Assembly (NCBI GenBank): GCA_001275005.1
Contig: JWZX01002726.1
Span: 1 to 14,082 of the forward strand
DNA: 14,082 nt
Reading direction: 5' to 3'
Source of the DNA: Chrysochromulina tobinii
Taxonomy: Eukaryota > Haptophyta > Prymnesiales > Chrysochromulinaceae
Part shown: in pieces, positions 1 through 8,800 of the stretch
Numbering within the stretch: position 1 is the first letter of the stretch
How the letters are laid out: each line of letters begins with the position of its first letter
Program-made: the position numbers and the translations under genes
The notes under the pieces: model-generated
Told to the model about the DNA's origin: nothing
Seen by the model: the letters and a program-made list of their open reading frames with translations, nothing else
Database searches by the model: none

Positions 1-100
1 AGACCTATGGGGGGTTCCGACGAATCTCAATGACCGAGCGACAAAAGGTGCACGGATTCCACACTTTTTACCGGCAAGTAAGCTTGTATAACACTCTGGC

Positions 101-2119
101 ATGCAGGAAGTCATCATACGGGCCGAGAAAGGACCGCTCAGGCCATGGTCGGCGGGCTCTGCACCCGACCCAGATCTGGATCGGGCGCCGGCACCAGCTG
201 CATCGGCGCAGCTCATGCTGACCGCACGGCCAATGACCGCGCCGAGCATGCGATCAGCGCGGGCGATGAGGTTCTGTATTGCCGGTCCAGCAGATGCTCC
301 TGTGGCGGCGACTCCTGTGGCGGCTTCGCCGACCAAAATAGTCCCGAAGCGTTGGCGCAAAGCCCGCGATCGGAAGGAGGAGCTGCGTGCGCTCGCCTTC
401 TTTGGCTTGGGCGGCACGTCGCCGACACGCGTGCTCGCTCTGAGGCCAGAGACCAGCACGACACCTGGCAAATGGCTTGCGGACTTGAAGCGGATTTCGG
501 AGGTCACAACGGCCAGTGAGCTGCTCAGCTGCATGCGAAACCGTGTGGCGTTGAGGCAGCACCCGATGATCGAGGAATCCTTGGGGGAATGGTGGGGACT
601 TGCGCAGATTCTCATCGCGGCCCATGCCAAGGAGAACAGCAGGCCCGCCCGAGATAATGCGAAGGAGAACAGCATGTCCTTACGCGAGATGGTGGACGCG
701 TGGGTGGCAGACGAGTCACCGACCACGTCACCAAAGGCTAGCCCAGGCACGGCGGCGATTGCGGCGGATGCGGCAGCTCCGCTATCCTTTGGTGACGTGG
801 TCGGTGCTGCGATCGCGCCTTCCGTATCCACCGAGCCGATGCCCGAGAGCGTGCCAGTCTCCCTCTTTGCTCGCCTCTACATCTGCATCTGCAAGGCGCT
901 ACTGCCGCAGTTCGACAAGGCGGACGCGAGGAAGCGAGCGCGGCAGGATGCCAGGCTGCACTGCGGCGCGAGCCTCACGGCGTTCATGGATCGAACAACC
1001 CTGGGTGACGCGTTGTTCGAGGTGGCAGATGCCTTTTGCGTCGGCCAGCATGCAGCCAATCGGCCCGCTGAGTACGCGCCTGATTGCCCGTGATTTGCCA
1101 CTGATAGGCACCGAGTGCCGCTGAGTGCCATCGAGTGCCGCTGAGTGCCACTGAGCGCCACTGAGCGCGAGCGCCAATGAGTGCTACTGAGTGCTACTGA
1201 GTCCCTCGCTTGCAGGTATTCGGCCTTCCTGCGCATGCTGTTGGTTGCGATCACCGAGCCGCAAATGCCATCACCGCCACCGCTGGCGGCGATGGCGCAC
1301 GCCTGGGGTAGGGATGCGTCGCAGGCTGCGACTGCGCCCGCCGCAACCGCGGAGGCGACCGCAGCAATAGTGACGCTCCGGTCCGTTGGCGCGGTCCAGC
1401 CTCTGCACCAAGCGGGGATCCTATCCGAGCGTATCGCCACCAGTCATCCCGGTGTGAGCTGGGAACGGCTCCGGGCTATTGCGGCGATGGCCCAGGCTGA
1501 GGCTGAGGAGGCGGTGCGTATGGAGGCGCTCGCCGCACGTCAGGCCGCTGCGACCGCGCAGGCCGCGGCAGCTGCGCAAGCGAAGCTCGAGGCCGACGAG
1601 GCGGCTGGCGCTGCCGCCACCGCCGAGAAGCGAGCACGAGCACGTATGCTGAGCCTCGGTAGAGGCTTCTTCACAGATGGCCCACCGCCCGAGATCGTCC
1701 ATGCATGGGCATTGAAGGCAGTCCAACCGAGCCGTGACCATTTTACGACGCCTCGCGCCCCGATCGCAGCCTACAGCTCGGCTGCTCCGGCGTCTGTCCC
1801 TTCGGCCGCCCCGACTGGGCCTGGGGGCTCGTCTGAGGTCTCGGCTAGTCCCAGAGGCATGGTGCTGCTCCGGCCGCCGGTGGTGGTGGAGGCGCTGCGT
1901 CCGAGCCTCCATGTGGGAGCCTTCCGCCCGAGCTCCGCGCGGACAGGTCGGGTTGTGCCGCCCTCAGCCGTGGCCATGCAGCTCGCACAGATGCGCCAGA
2001 GCTTCCAACACGTCCAGTCCTTCTATCGAGAGGCCCCGATAAGGAGCTCCCCACGGGCTAGCCATGGGGCGAGCGTGGGCAGTGGAAGTCCAAGGGGCGC
2101 GCACACCGCCTGTAGGTGA
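101..2119 (+). CDS. Ala-rich protein of unknown function, two exons (101-1071 and 1216-2119)
   Basis: I do not recognise this protein. Two long open stretches lie in the same frame (101-1093 and through 2119), separated by a stop at 1091-1093. Removing a GT-AG intron at 1072-1215 (144 bases, a multiple of three) restores one frame and gives about 624 residues. The ATG at 101 follows an in-frame stop and has G at -3. The first exon holds a basic patch (KRWRKARDRKEE, about residues 83-94), a helical segment with a WW pair, and two KEN tripeptides at residues 177-179 and 188-190. The second exon contains an Ala/Glu/Gln-rich stretch of roughly 60 residues that looks like a long helix or coiled coil, followed by a disordered Ser/Pro tail with several SPR sites. 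There is no signal peptide and no clear membrane segment. The compositional bias makes family assignment impossible by eye, and a fortuitous GC-rich open frame cannot be excluded. Confidence 0.5.
1072..1215 (+). other. Predicted spliceosomal intron, 144 bases
   Basis: The donor CTGA|GTACGC at 1071/1072 and the acceptor CGCTTGCAG|G at 1215/1216 have standard GT and AG ends. The exon ends after the second base of a GAG codon and the next exon supplies the third base (G), so the frame is kept. The segment contains an in-frame stop at 1091-1093, which supports removal. An alternative donor at 1090 (GTGATT) also keeps frame, giving 126 bases, but matches the consensus less well. Most of the interior is a tandem repeat, described separately. 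Confidence 0.6.
1097..1202 (+). repeat. 10-base tandem repeat inside the intron
   Basis: Units of the form GCCRCTGAGT follow one another about ten times with small changes (GCCGCTGAGT, GCCATCGAGT, GCCACTGAGC, GCTACTGAGT). One shortened unit of six bases lies at 1167-1172. Because the period is ten and each unit contains TGA, the array carries stops in every forward frame, so it cannot be coding. It occupies nearly the whole intron between the donor and the acceptor tract. Confidence 0.85.
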
Positions 2120-2415
2120 AGCTATGGGTGTGTGTAGTTTATGAGTTCAAGTCTGAGGGAACTGGGAACTGTCCGTAACTCTCCGTATGCGTCTGCAACG
2201 TGCAAGGTAGCAGCATTCCAGCACGACGAACGAGGAAGAACGAGGGCCACGGCCCACGGCTCCGCAAGGCCAAACCGCAAACGCCAATGTGCAATGACGG
2301 GGAGTTGCAAAGAGGGGCACTTCCGAGGGGAGCGGATGGGCGGCCAACGCAACGGTTTCTGAGAACTGTTTCTATTTTGGTAACTTTGGAGACGCTCATC
2401 AACCAAATCCAATCG
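2120..2415. other. Intergenic: 3' flank of gene 1 and 5' flank of the membrane-protein gene
   Basis: This stretch is lower in GC than its neighbours. An open frame continuous with the next gene reaches back to 2200, but it opens with GTG, its composition is not protein-like, and no conserved-looking sequence appears before 2416. A CCAAT pentamer lies at 2409-2413, too close to the ATG to be a convincing promoter element. No TATA box or RNA gene was recognised. Confidence 0.5.
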
Positions 2416-3609
2416 ATGCCCTTTTTTCGAGCTTCAAGCTTGCCCTCCAAGCTACAAGACGCAGTCACAGAGGGCACTGAGGCCATGTCAGATCTTGCTG
2501 CCGACGGCGGCGCCAAGTTTGTGCGGCTCAAGGAAGAGGCCGGCGAGACGATGGAGTTTGCGAGGCTGAAGGCAGACGAGGCTAAGGCGTTGAACGAGAC
2601 GCTCCAGGGCGACGGTCCAGTGTACCCCAAGATTGTCGCAACACTCAAGTTCTTCCAGCCGTGCCTCCGCGCCATATGGAGCTTGCTCTGTTGCATCTTG
2701 CCACTGTATGGTGCCCTCTTTCGCTTCCTTTACTTTCTGTACGACTGGGCTCCAAAGAAGGTCATCACGATGGTGGTTGGGTGCGTGCTTTGCTTCTTCG
2801 GCGGCACCTACGTCGTGTCGCTCGCGGCCATCGAGGCCTTTATGCGTATGGGCGGAGAACGGCTTTGGGATGACATGGTGTACGTGTACGAGCAGGTGAA
2901 GCTAGCGGGCGAAGCCACGCTCAAGGATGAGGAGGAGGTAGGCGGCCTGAGTACGTTGCTCAAGGAAGATGGCTCATTTGAAGCCAGCAAGCCTGCCGAG
3001 CTCATGCAGCGGAGAGCATATGTCGTCTTGACAACCCTGAAGGAGCCCAATAGGCTCGAAAATGCCATCGGCTCGCTCTGGTCGGCCTACGTGGCGGTCC
3101 TTGCGACGCTCTCACTCCAATTCGCACAGGTCGTTGCGCTTGCGCTTGGCACCGCCGCCGCCCTCAAGCCAACCGTCAACACCTTTTTGGCGCCAGTGCT
3201 CAGCTACGTGATCGATCCGTCGCTGCATCACTGGGTCTCCACCATCATCAACACGGCCCTGAATCTGCTGGCCATGTCGTTTGCATGGTATCTGATGGCT
3301 GTGGTAGCTGCTGTGTACTCGGGTTTGAAGGGAGGCAGGATGTTCGCGGACGCTCTCTTTGGGCTCCTTGCCGAGTATGGGCTTGTTGCATGCATCCCGT
3401 CTGAGACGATCCGCAGCCTCCTAGAGCCATCCACGTCGTACGCTGATGAGGTGATCGCCTATTCTCTGGCAGCGTTCGGCATCTACACGCAAATCTTCTC
3501 TGGGTTCGACATCTTCTTCCCGCTCGACATCGTGCTGCTGCCTCTGACGGCCATCGAGTGGTTCCTGCGCTATCAGCTCACTTTCGGCAGCACGACAACG
3601 ACAGGCTAG
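2416..3609 (+). CDS. Multi-pass membrane protein of unknown function, 397 aa
   Basis: The ATG at 2416 was chosen because the sequence becomes protein-like there; the frame is open further upstream, but the earlier ATG (2287) adds only low-quality sequence. Residues 1-70 are hydrophilic and amphipathic (lipid-binding or coiled-coil-like). Hydrophobic segments follow at about 84-108, 116-138, 219-248, 271-303 and 345-382. A charged loop rich in Glu and Lys (about 145-205) lies between the second and third. There is no cleavable signal peptide. The loop leading into the third segment (LMQRRAYVVLTTLKEPNRLE, 196-215) and the LQFAQ stretch (about 234-238) resemble a conserved but uncharacterised membrane protein that I recall from dinoflagellates and other chromist algae; this is memory, not a search result. 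The gene converges on the minus-strand gene to its right. No catalytic motif was seen. Confidence 0.85.
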   Translation: MPFFRASSLPSKLQDAVTEGTEAMSDLAADGGAKFVRLKEEAGETMEFARLKADEAKALNETLQGDGPVYPKIVATLKFFQPCLRAIWSLLCCILPLYGALFRFLYFLYDWAPKKVITMVVGCVLCFFGGTYVVSLAAIEAFMRMGGERLWDDMVYVYEQVKLAGEATLKDEEEVGGLSTLLKEDGSFEASKPAELMQRRAYVVLTTLKEPNRLENAIGSLWSAYVAVLATLSLQFAQVVALALGTAAALKPTVNTFLAPVLSYVIDPSLHHWVSTIINTALNLLAMSFAWYLMAVVAAVYSGLKGGRMFADALFGLLAEYGLVACIPSETIRSLLEPSTSYADEVIAYSLAAFGIYTQIFSGFDIFFPLDIVLLPLTAIEWFLRYQLTFGSTTTTG

Positions 3610-3995
3610 GAACAACCAAGTGACTCTGCGGAGCGGTTGGTCAGACGCTGCCGAGCGGATGGACTTCTCATCCCCATGCGATCGAGTGGTACCGCATTTG
3701 CTGTTGTGCTCTGCATGATGTGTGTCCATGAGAGACGCTGTCGTGTCAACGCAGAGCTCGCAGGCAGCGGGAGCTCCACGCTACCGGCAAAACGTCGATC
3801 GGACCAAGATGCCAACTTTTCGGATAACACGATCAACGCCTTGGAGCTTGGCCCTTGCGTGGACCGGTTGCGTGGAGTTGGGGCGTGCATCTCAGTGGCG
3901 ATTGGCACACTGTGTGGATTGTCGGTAGCGTTGTAAAATTTCTTTGTTTCACCCTGCTCCCGCCTCCCCCGTCCCGGGGACGTCGGGTTATTGTA
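3610..3995. other. Convergent intergenic region, 386 bases
   Basis: The plus-strand membrane-protein gene and the minus-strand gene at 3996-5423 end facing each other here, so this should hold both 3' untranslated regions. A 99-codon open frame at 3637-3936 starts with TTG and has no protein-like pattern. A TGTAAAA sequence near 3933-3939 could serve plus-strand polyadenylation, but this is weak. No other feature was seen. Confidence 0.5.
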
Positions 3996-5423
3996 TTAGA
4001 TACTCTCGGCGAGGGGGAGCGCCACGCAGTCGCTCGCCTTCGGGCCGTACACGACGGTCGCGCTACCGCTCATCCTCTGCGGATTGACATCCGGGTTCTG
4101 TAGCACGGTGATTGTGGAGCAGCACGCGGCCGCCGGGTCGCCGCTCGCGGTGAGCATGCTGAGCCAGTACTCGTTGCCCGGGTACGAGTTGCCATCCCAT
4201 GCGTACATGGCCACGAGCAGCAGCGGCGCGCTGCCATCTGTGGGCTTCGGGAGGAGCTCCGCAGGGTCGCGTTGCGAGAAGAGGATCCTTGGCGCGGTGA
4301 CGTCGCCGAGTTTGGATGGGAAGACGGTGCCGTGGGGCACGTCACCGCACGTGGTTGCGGGCCCAAACCACGAGAAGTCGATCGTGTGTAGATTGGGTAG
4401 CGGCAGTTCGTGTAGGATCTCAGCATACGTATCGGTCATCAGCATGGCCTGTCGCTCGTCCACCATCCAGGCACCGATCCCTAGGCCGACGACGTGCACA
4501 TACGCCTTCGTGCCCTGCTCGTGCGCGCGCATGTCGGCATCGAGGAGGAAGGGCTCAATCGTGAGCCGCAGCCGCGCCCTGTACAGCTTTTGGTTGAAGA
4601 GGATCTGCGACTGAGGGAACTGCAAGTACTGCTCTGGCAGTTTCGCCCGTGCCTCATCAAATGTGGGGAGCTGATCGAGCCCGTAGACCCTGGCCCATGC
4701 ACGGACGAGCGCGCGCTTCATCTTGGTCGGGGCCTGTTCTGCCTCGTCGTCCGCGCTAGGCGGGCCATAGCCATTGGCCGCCGTGTTCTGTTCTGGGGTC
4801 ACCATAATCGTCTGCCACTCCATACGCCCTGGGACCTCGAAGCGTGCGCCGACGCACGCAACGTAGACGCCGTGGCGCTCGAACTCGCCGGTGACTCCGG
4901 GCTTGCCCTCATTGAACCGGCCGCCGCGGTTGATGAAGTGCGTTGGCACGGCCACATTGACGAGCGCCGAGATGGCCATCTCGTCGTAGCTCAGGTAGTC
5001 GGCCAGCACCAGCGGCGGTCTCTCCCTGCTCGTGCCAATGTCTTCGAAGCCGCCCATGCCAGTAGGTCTCCTAGATGTGGCAGAGGTGGCCTTGAGCAAG
5101 TAGGAGTCCTCCTGACTGAAGAAGCAGAGCGGCCGGCACGAGAGCAGGCGTGTCATGAACCGCTCGCGAGTCATGCCAGTGTAGAGGTTCTTCTCCTGCT
5201 CGGTTCCGTGCTCGAGCTTCAGCGCAAGAAAGTCATCGATCATTGCGGGTACCCGCCAGTGGACCATGGGAGCGACTTTGCTGGCCTTGTCCTCCCATTC
5301 GCGGATCTCGTTGGCATCCGCGTTCTTGAGCGCTTCGAATGCGGAGCTGCGCATCGGCTGTCTGTAATTCAGCGCATTCACCCGCTGGACGAGACTGTCA
5401 TAGGTCACGCGCCCAGCGGACAT
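3996..5423 (-). CDS. DUF4804-like protein of unknown function, 475 aa
   Basis: A single uninterrupted exon runs from the ATG at 5423-5421 to a TAA at 3998-3996. The protein has no signal peptide or membrane segment and is probably soluble and cytosolic. Clear motif blocks, in order, are GGFEDIG at 124-130 followed by PPLVLADYLSYDEM (136-149), FINRGGRFNEGKPG (163-176), GVYVACVGARFE (185-196), YVHVVGLGIGAW (308-319), DFSWFGP (349-355), YAWDGNSYPGNEYW (407-420) and SGDPAAACCS (427-436). I recall this pattern, especially the WDGN..PGNEYW and SGDPAAACCS blocks, from the domain of unknown function DUF4804, found in eukaryotes and Legionella; the assignment is from memory. The biochemical role of that family is not known to me, and the Gly/Asn/Glu-rich C-terminus only loosely suggests nucleotide or ADP-ribose binding. 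The gene is divergent from the giant RND gene and may share its promoter region. Confidence 0.88.
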   Translation of the reverse strand: MSAGRVTYDSLVQRVNALNYRQPMRSSAFEALKNADANEIREWEDKASKVAPMVHWRVPAMIDDFLALKLEHGTEQEKNLYTGMTRERFMTRLLSCRPLCFFSQEDSYLLKATSATSRRPTGMGGFEDIGTSRERPPLVLADYLSYDEMAISALVNVAVPTHFINRGGRFNEGKPGVTGEFERHGVYVACVGARFEVPGRMEWQTIMVTPEQNTAANGYGPPSADDEAEQAPTKMKRALVRAWARVYGLDQLPTFDEARAKLPEQYLQFPQSQILFNQKLYRARLRLTIEPFLLDADMRAHEQGTKAYVHVVGLGIGAWMVDERQAMLMTDTYAEILHELPLPNLHTIDFSWFGPATTCGDVPHGTVFPSKLGDVTAPRILFSQRDPAELLPKPTDGSAPLLLVAMYAWDGNSYPGNEYWLSMLTASGDPAAACCSTITVLQNPDVNPQRMSGSATVVYGPKASDCVALPLAESI

Positions 5424-5885
5424 GAATGCTGTGCGGCGCGTTGGCGCAGCCGTTCCCGGGTTCGCGAGCGCGTGCGGCGTCGCGCGTTACAGCGTCGCTA
5501 GCGCGAATTTTTCCTACGCCCGTCTGACCCTTGAGTGACCTACTGTAATCCCCCCGTTTTTTACATGTACTGGTTCGCACAACCCGCCGATCGACGCAAG
5601 CATGTTACGAATCAAAATCATTGTGGGAAGTTTAGGGAAATGAATTTTTTAACGGTCTCACCGTGCTCATCCTAGCCGCGGCGGCCATGGCTCCACGAGA
5701 ACGAGTCCGGCGAATGATGATGGGCGGAAACGAGGAGACCAAACAGACATTTGACTCGATCTCCAGTATCGTTGATGCTGAGGTGCAGCGCGTTGCAACG
5801 ATCTCAACAAGCGGGCCGGCGCAGCGCAAGCGCACAGCCAACGCGCTGAACAGCGGCACGGTGCCAACTGAGTTGCTTTCCGCCG
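5424..5885. promoter_or_regulatory. Divergent intergenic region, likely promoters of both flanking genes
   Basis: The minus-strand DUF4804-like gene and the plus-strand RND gene point away from each other, so both promoters should lie here. The middle (about 5545-5655) is clearly AT-richer than the genes, with T- and A-runs, which fits a nucleosome-poor promoter core. No TATA box at a sensible distance was seen. The right part (from 5687) may instead be a first exon plus an intron of the RND gene. Confidence 0.5.
5687..5782 (+). other. Possible first coding exon of the RND gene
   Basis: The ATG at 5687 sits in an excellent start context (GCGGCCATGG). It opens a coding-like, GC3-rich stretch of 32 codons that ends at GAG|GTGCAG (5782/5783). 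A phase-0 intron at 5783-5891 (109 bases, acceptor CTTTCCGCCGATGGAG|C) would join it to the RND frame at CCC, just past the in-frame ATG at 5886. The result would be a 32-residue cytosolic extension ahead of TM1. This competes with simple initiation at 5886; the sequence alone cannot decide. Confidence 0.35.
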
Positions 5886-8800
5886 ATGGAGCCCGCGCTC
5901 TCGAGTTGCCGAAGGGCGGAGAGGCCTGGGTGCGGGCTGCGGCTGCTCGCTCGTCGGCCGCGGCTGGTCCTCGTGACCGTCTACGTCACCTTTGGGCTGC
6001 TCCTTGCGCTTTTATTCACCGTGGGCGAGCTGGAGATATCGGTCGACAGCGACGCGTTTGTCAACAAGGAGGACGTCGACGTCCAACGCGTGCGCCTTGC
6101 TCATGAGCTCTTCCTCAACTCGGCGTGGAACCAGGGCCCCTCATACGGCTGGCGCGCCGAGTCGGCCACCGAGAACCTCTTCAACTGGAACTACCGCGGG
6201 CGACGGCTGCGCGAGCAAGAGGGCGACCGCGAGCAGACCGATGAGGAGGGCGGCGACGACGAGCAGGTGCATCTGGATGCCTCGGCGCCGACGCAGCATG
6301 GCCGGTTGCTGCAAAGCAGCTGCCGTAGTAATGAGGGTAAGCCCACCACCTCGTTCACCCTCATCTACAGCGCTCGCACTGGTAGCAACGTCCTCGAGCC
6401 GCAACTTCTGCAGCGCATCGCGTACATCGAGCTCAGCCTCGCGCGCCTGGCGGAGCGCAAGGGCTTGTGCAAGTATCCCCTCTCGCTGGGCAGCCCTCCG
6501 CCCGGCTCGTCGCGACCCGCCCTCTTCGAGTCATGCGACAGCTGCACCCCGATCGACTCGGCCCTCGGCTACATCTTCCCGTCCGGAGTGCAGACGACGA
6601 GGAGGACAGGCTGTGCGCCGGCGCCGACAGTTGGCGGTGTGGACCCGTGCTCCGAAGTCTATCTGCGCTTCGGCAACAATCGCGGCGGCGCGATCGAGGA
6701 CGTGTCCGCTGGGCTGCGATGCGGCCCCGCCATCGATGGTTCGGAGCTCGCGTCGACGCTCGATTGGCTCGTTCATCAGAACAAGACGGGCTGGTTCGAC
6801 ACGTCGTCGAGCTTTTTGAGACGCTCCCCACCACCTCCGTCTCGCGCCCCGCCACCTCCGCCCTCCAACTGCTCGCCGATCGTGGCGCCTTCGACGAACG
6901 CCACGTCGACGAACGCCACATCGACGAACGCCACGTCGACGAACGCCTCGTCGACGACCTGCATCCCTTGGACGACGCCACCCGCAACCCAAACATCCCC
7001 TCAAGCACAGATTCCGAGTGTGCGAGGCCGCCACCGCGCCAAGTACCTGCGCAGCCAGATCCCGATGACTCTGGCCGAGTGGCGCGACGCGATGAATGAC
7101 GGTCGCGCCCTCGAGTTCATGAACCTGCTCGAGGAGCTGCGCAAGAACCCGGACGTTAACGTGTACACGGACATCGTCGACCGTTACTGGACGCTGCCTG
7201 AGCGGCAGCTGCGCGCGGACCTGGTCGGCGATGGGATCCTGCTGGGCGTCGCCAACTTGCTCATCCTGATATTCATGGTCTTCTACTTTCGCAACGTGCT
7301 CTTCGCGTTCGCCGCTGTGATGCAGCTCGTGCTCGCACTCCCCCTCACGTTTCTCATCGTCGACGTGGTGTTCAAGCAACGGCCCATCTCTGCGTTCGCG
7401 TGCGCTTCGATCTGGGTGGTCACCGGTGTGACCGCCGACAACATCTTCGTGGTGCATGAGACCTGGAAGGCAGCGCGCCTGCTGCGCGTCAATGGCGAGC
7501 TCGCGTCGCGCGAGCGTCGTCTGCGCTGGACTCTGGCGCAGTCGGCCCGCCCGCTCTTCGTCGCGGATGGCACGACGGCCTTCTCGCTCCTCATCAACTG
7601 CCTGAGCCCGATAGGTGGCGTGTTCCAATTCGGGCTGGTCGGCGGGGTGCTCATCTTTGCCAACTTTCTGCTCGTGCTCGTCTACACGTCTGCCTTGCTC
7701 ATGATGGAAGAGCAGGGCGCCTTCAACTGGTGCAACTGCTGGCGCATGGGCGAGAAGGAAGAGAAAGCGCACCTGTTGCTCCTCCACCGCATCCACGCGG
7801 CCATCTTTACCTACCGGCGCCCCATTCTGGTCGCCGGCATTGTGCTGACCCTGCTTCTCGTGCCCTCGGCCGGTGCACTGACGGCCCCCTCAGAGGGTTC
7901 ATCGTTCGACATCTTCGTAGGCTTCACGCCACCCGCCGACGCTCTCTTCATCAACGCCAACACCTTCAACCCCAACCTCCCGGGCGACGTCTATCTGAGC
8001 CAGACGGACGCGGCGTCTTCTGCCGCGCGTGGTGAGCCCAGTGCGCCCGCTCACTGGAGGAATCTCCTCCTGGGCGGAAAGATGCGTGAGCCGAACGTGG
8101 CGCTCACGCTCTGGCCGTCGACGGCGGGCTGGGGCGTGCTAGTGCTCGTGGCGGATGCGGTGCTGCTGCTGCTCGCGGCGCGCGTCTGCTGGCGCGGGCG
8201 CACCATTGGGGCGCTCAGGCTGCCCAGCTACTTCCAGCGCATGAGTAAGCCGGCGCGACGCCAATGGGTGTGGCTGGCGGGGCTGCTCGCTGCTGCGCTT
8301 CTTGGCATCGCCGCCTTTGTGATCGTCATGGGCACGATGAATCCGATGGCGGCGGCGGCACTTTGGGGCTGTGAGTACGCGACGTGGGTCATGGACCTGC
8401 TCGCATGGGTACTTCTGACCCACGCAATCCTGCTCGGCCTCGTGGCGATCGTTTACCTCTCTGATCGGATTGCGCTCTGGTACCGCGGCTTCCTACTCAA
8501 CAATCAGCGTGCGCGCGTCCGGCGCCTCCTCATAGGCGTGCTCGTCCTGGTGCTTTCGGTTGGTTGCGTCTTGGGTGCCATCTACCTGCTAATCGGGGCT
8601 CCGAGTCTTTCTGGGCCAAGCGGCGGCGGAGGAGGAGGAAGTGGTGGCGGCGGCGGCGGCGGCGACAGCGGCGGCGATAGCGGCGGCGGCGGCCTTGGCA
8701 GGGGTGTCCCTTGGAACGTTCGCTCGTGGCAAGGCCCGTGCCTCATGGCCATGTGGGCGGTATGGGCGACCATGCTCATCGTGTCAGGCATCTGGATCAA

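Noticed and set aside
2200-2415. N-terminal extension of the membrane protein to 2200
   Set aside because: The frame opens with GTG, its composition is not protein-like, and the region is AT-richer, as expected of 5' flank.
3637-3936. Small gene between the convergent genes
   Set aside because: It starts with TTG, has no recognisable motif, and sits where two 3' untranslated regions are expected.
4494-5501. 335-codon plus-strand open frame opposite the DUF4804-like gene
   Set aside because: It is a shadow of the minus-strand gene, whose protein has clear motif blocks; the antisense product has none and is typical of GC-rich complementary frames.
5930-6029. 100-base phase-compatible intron linking an upstream frame to the RND frame
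   Set aside because: Its removal would delete a textbook RND TM1 and its basic flank. I keep it only as a possible alternative form, not as the main model.
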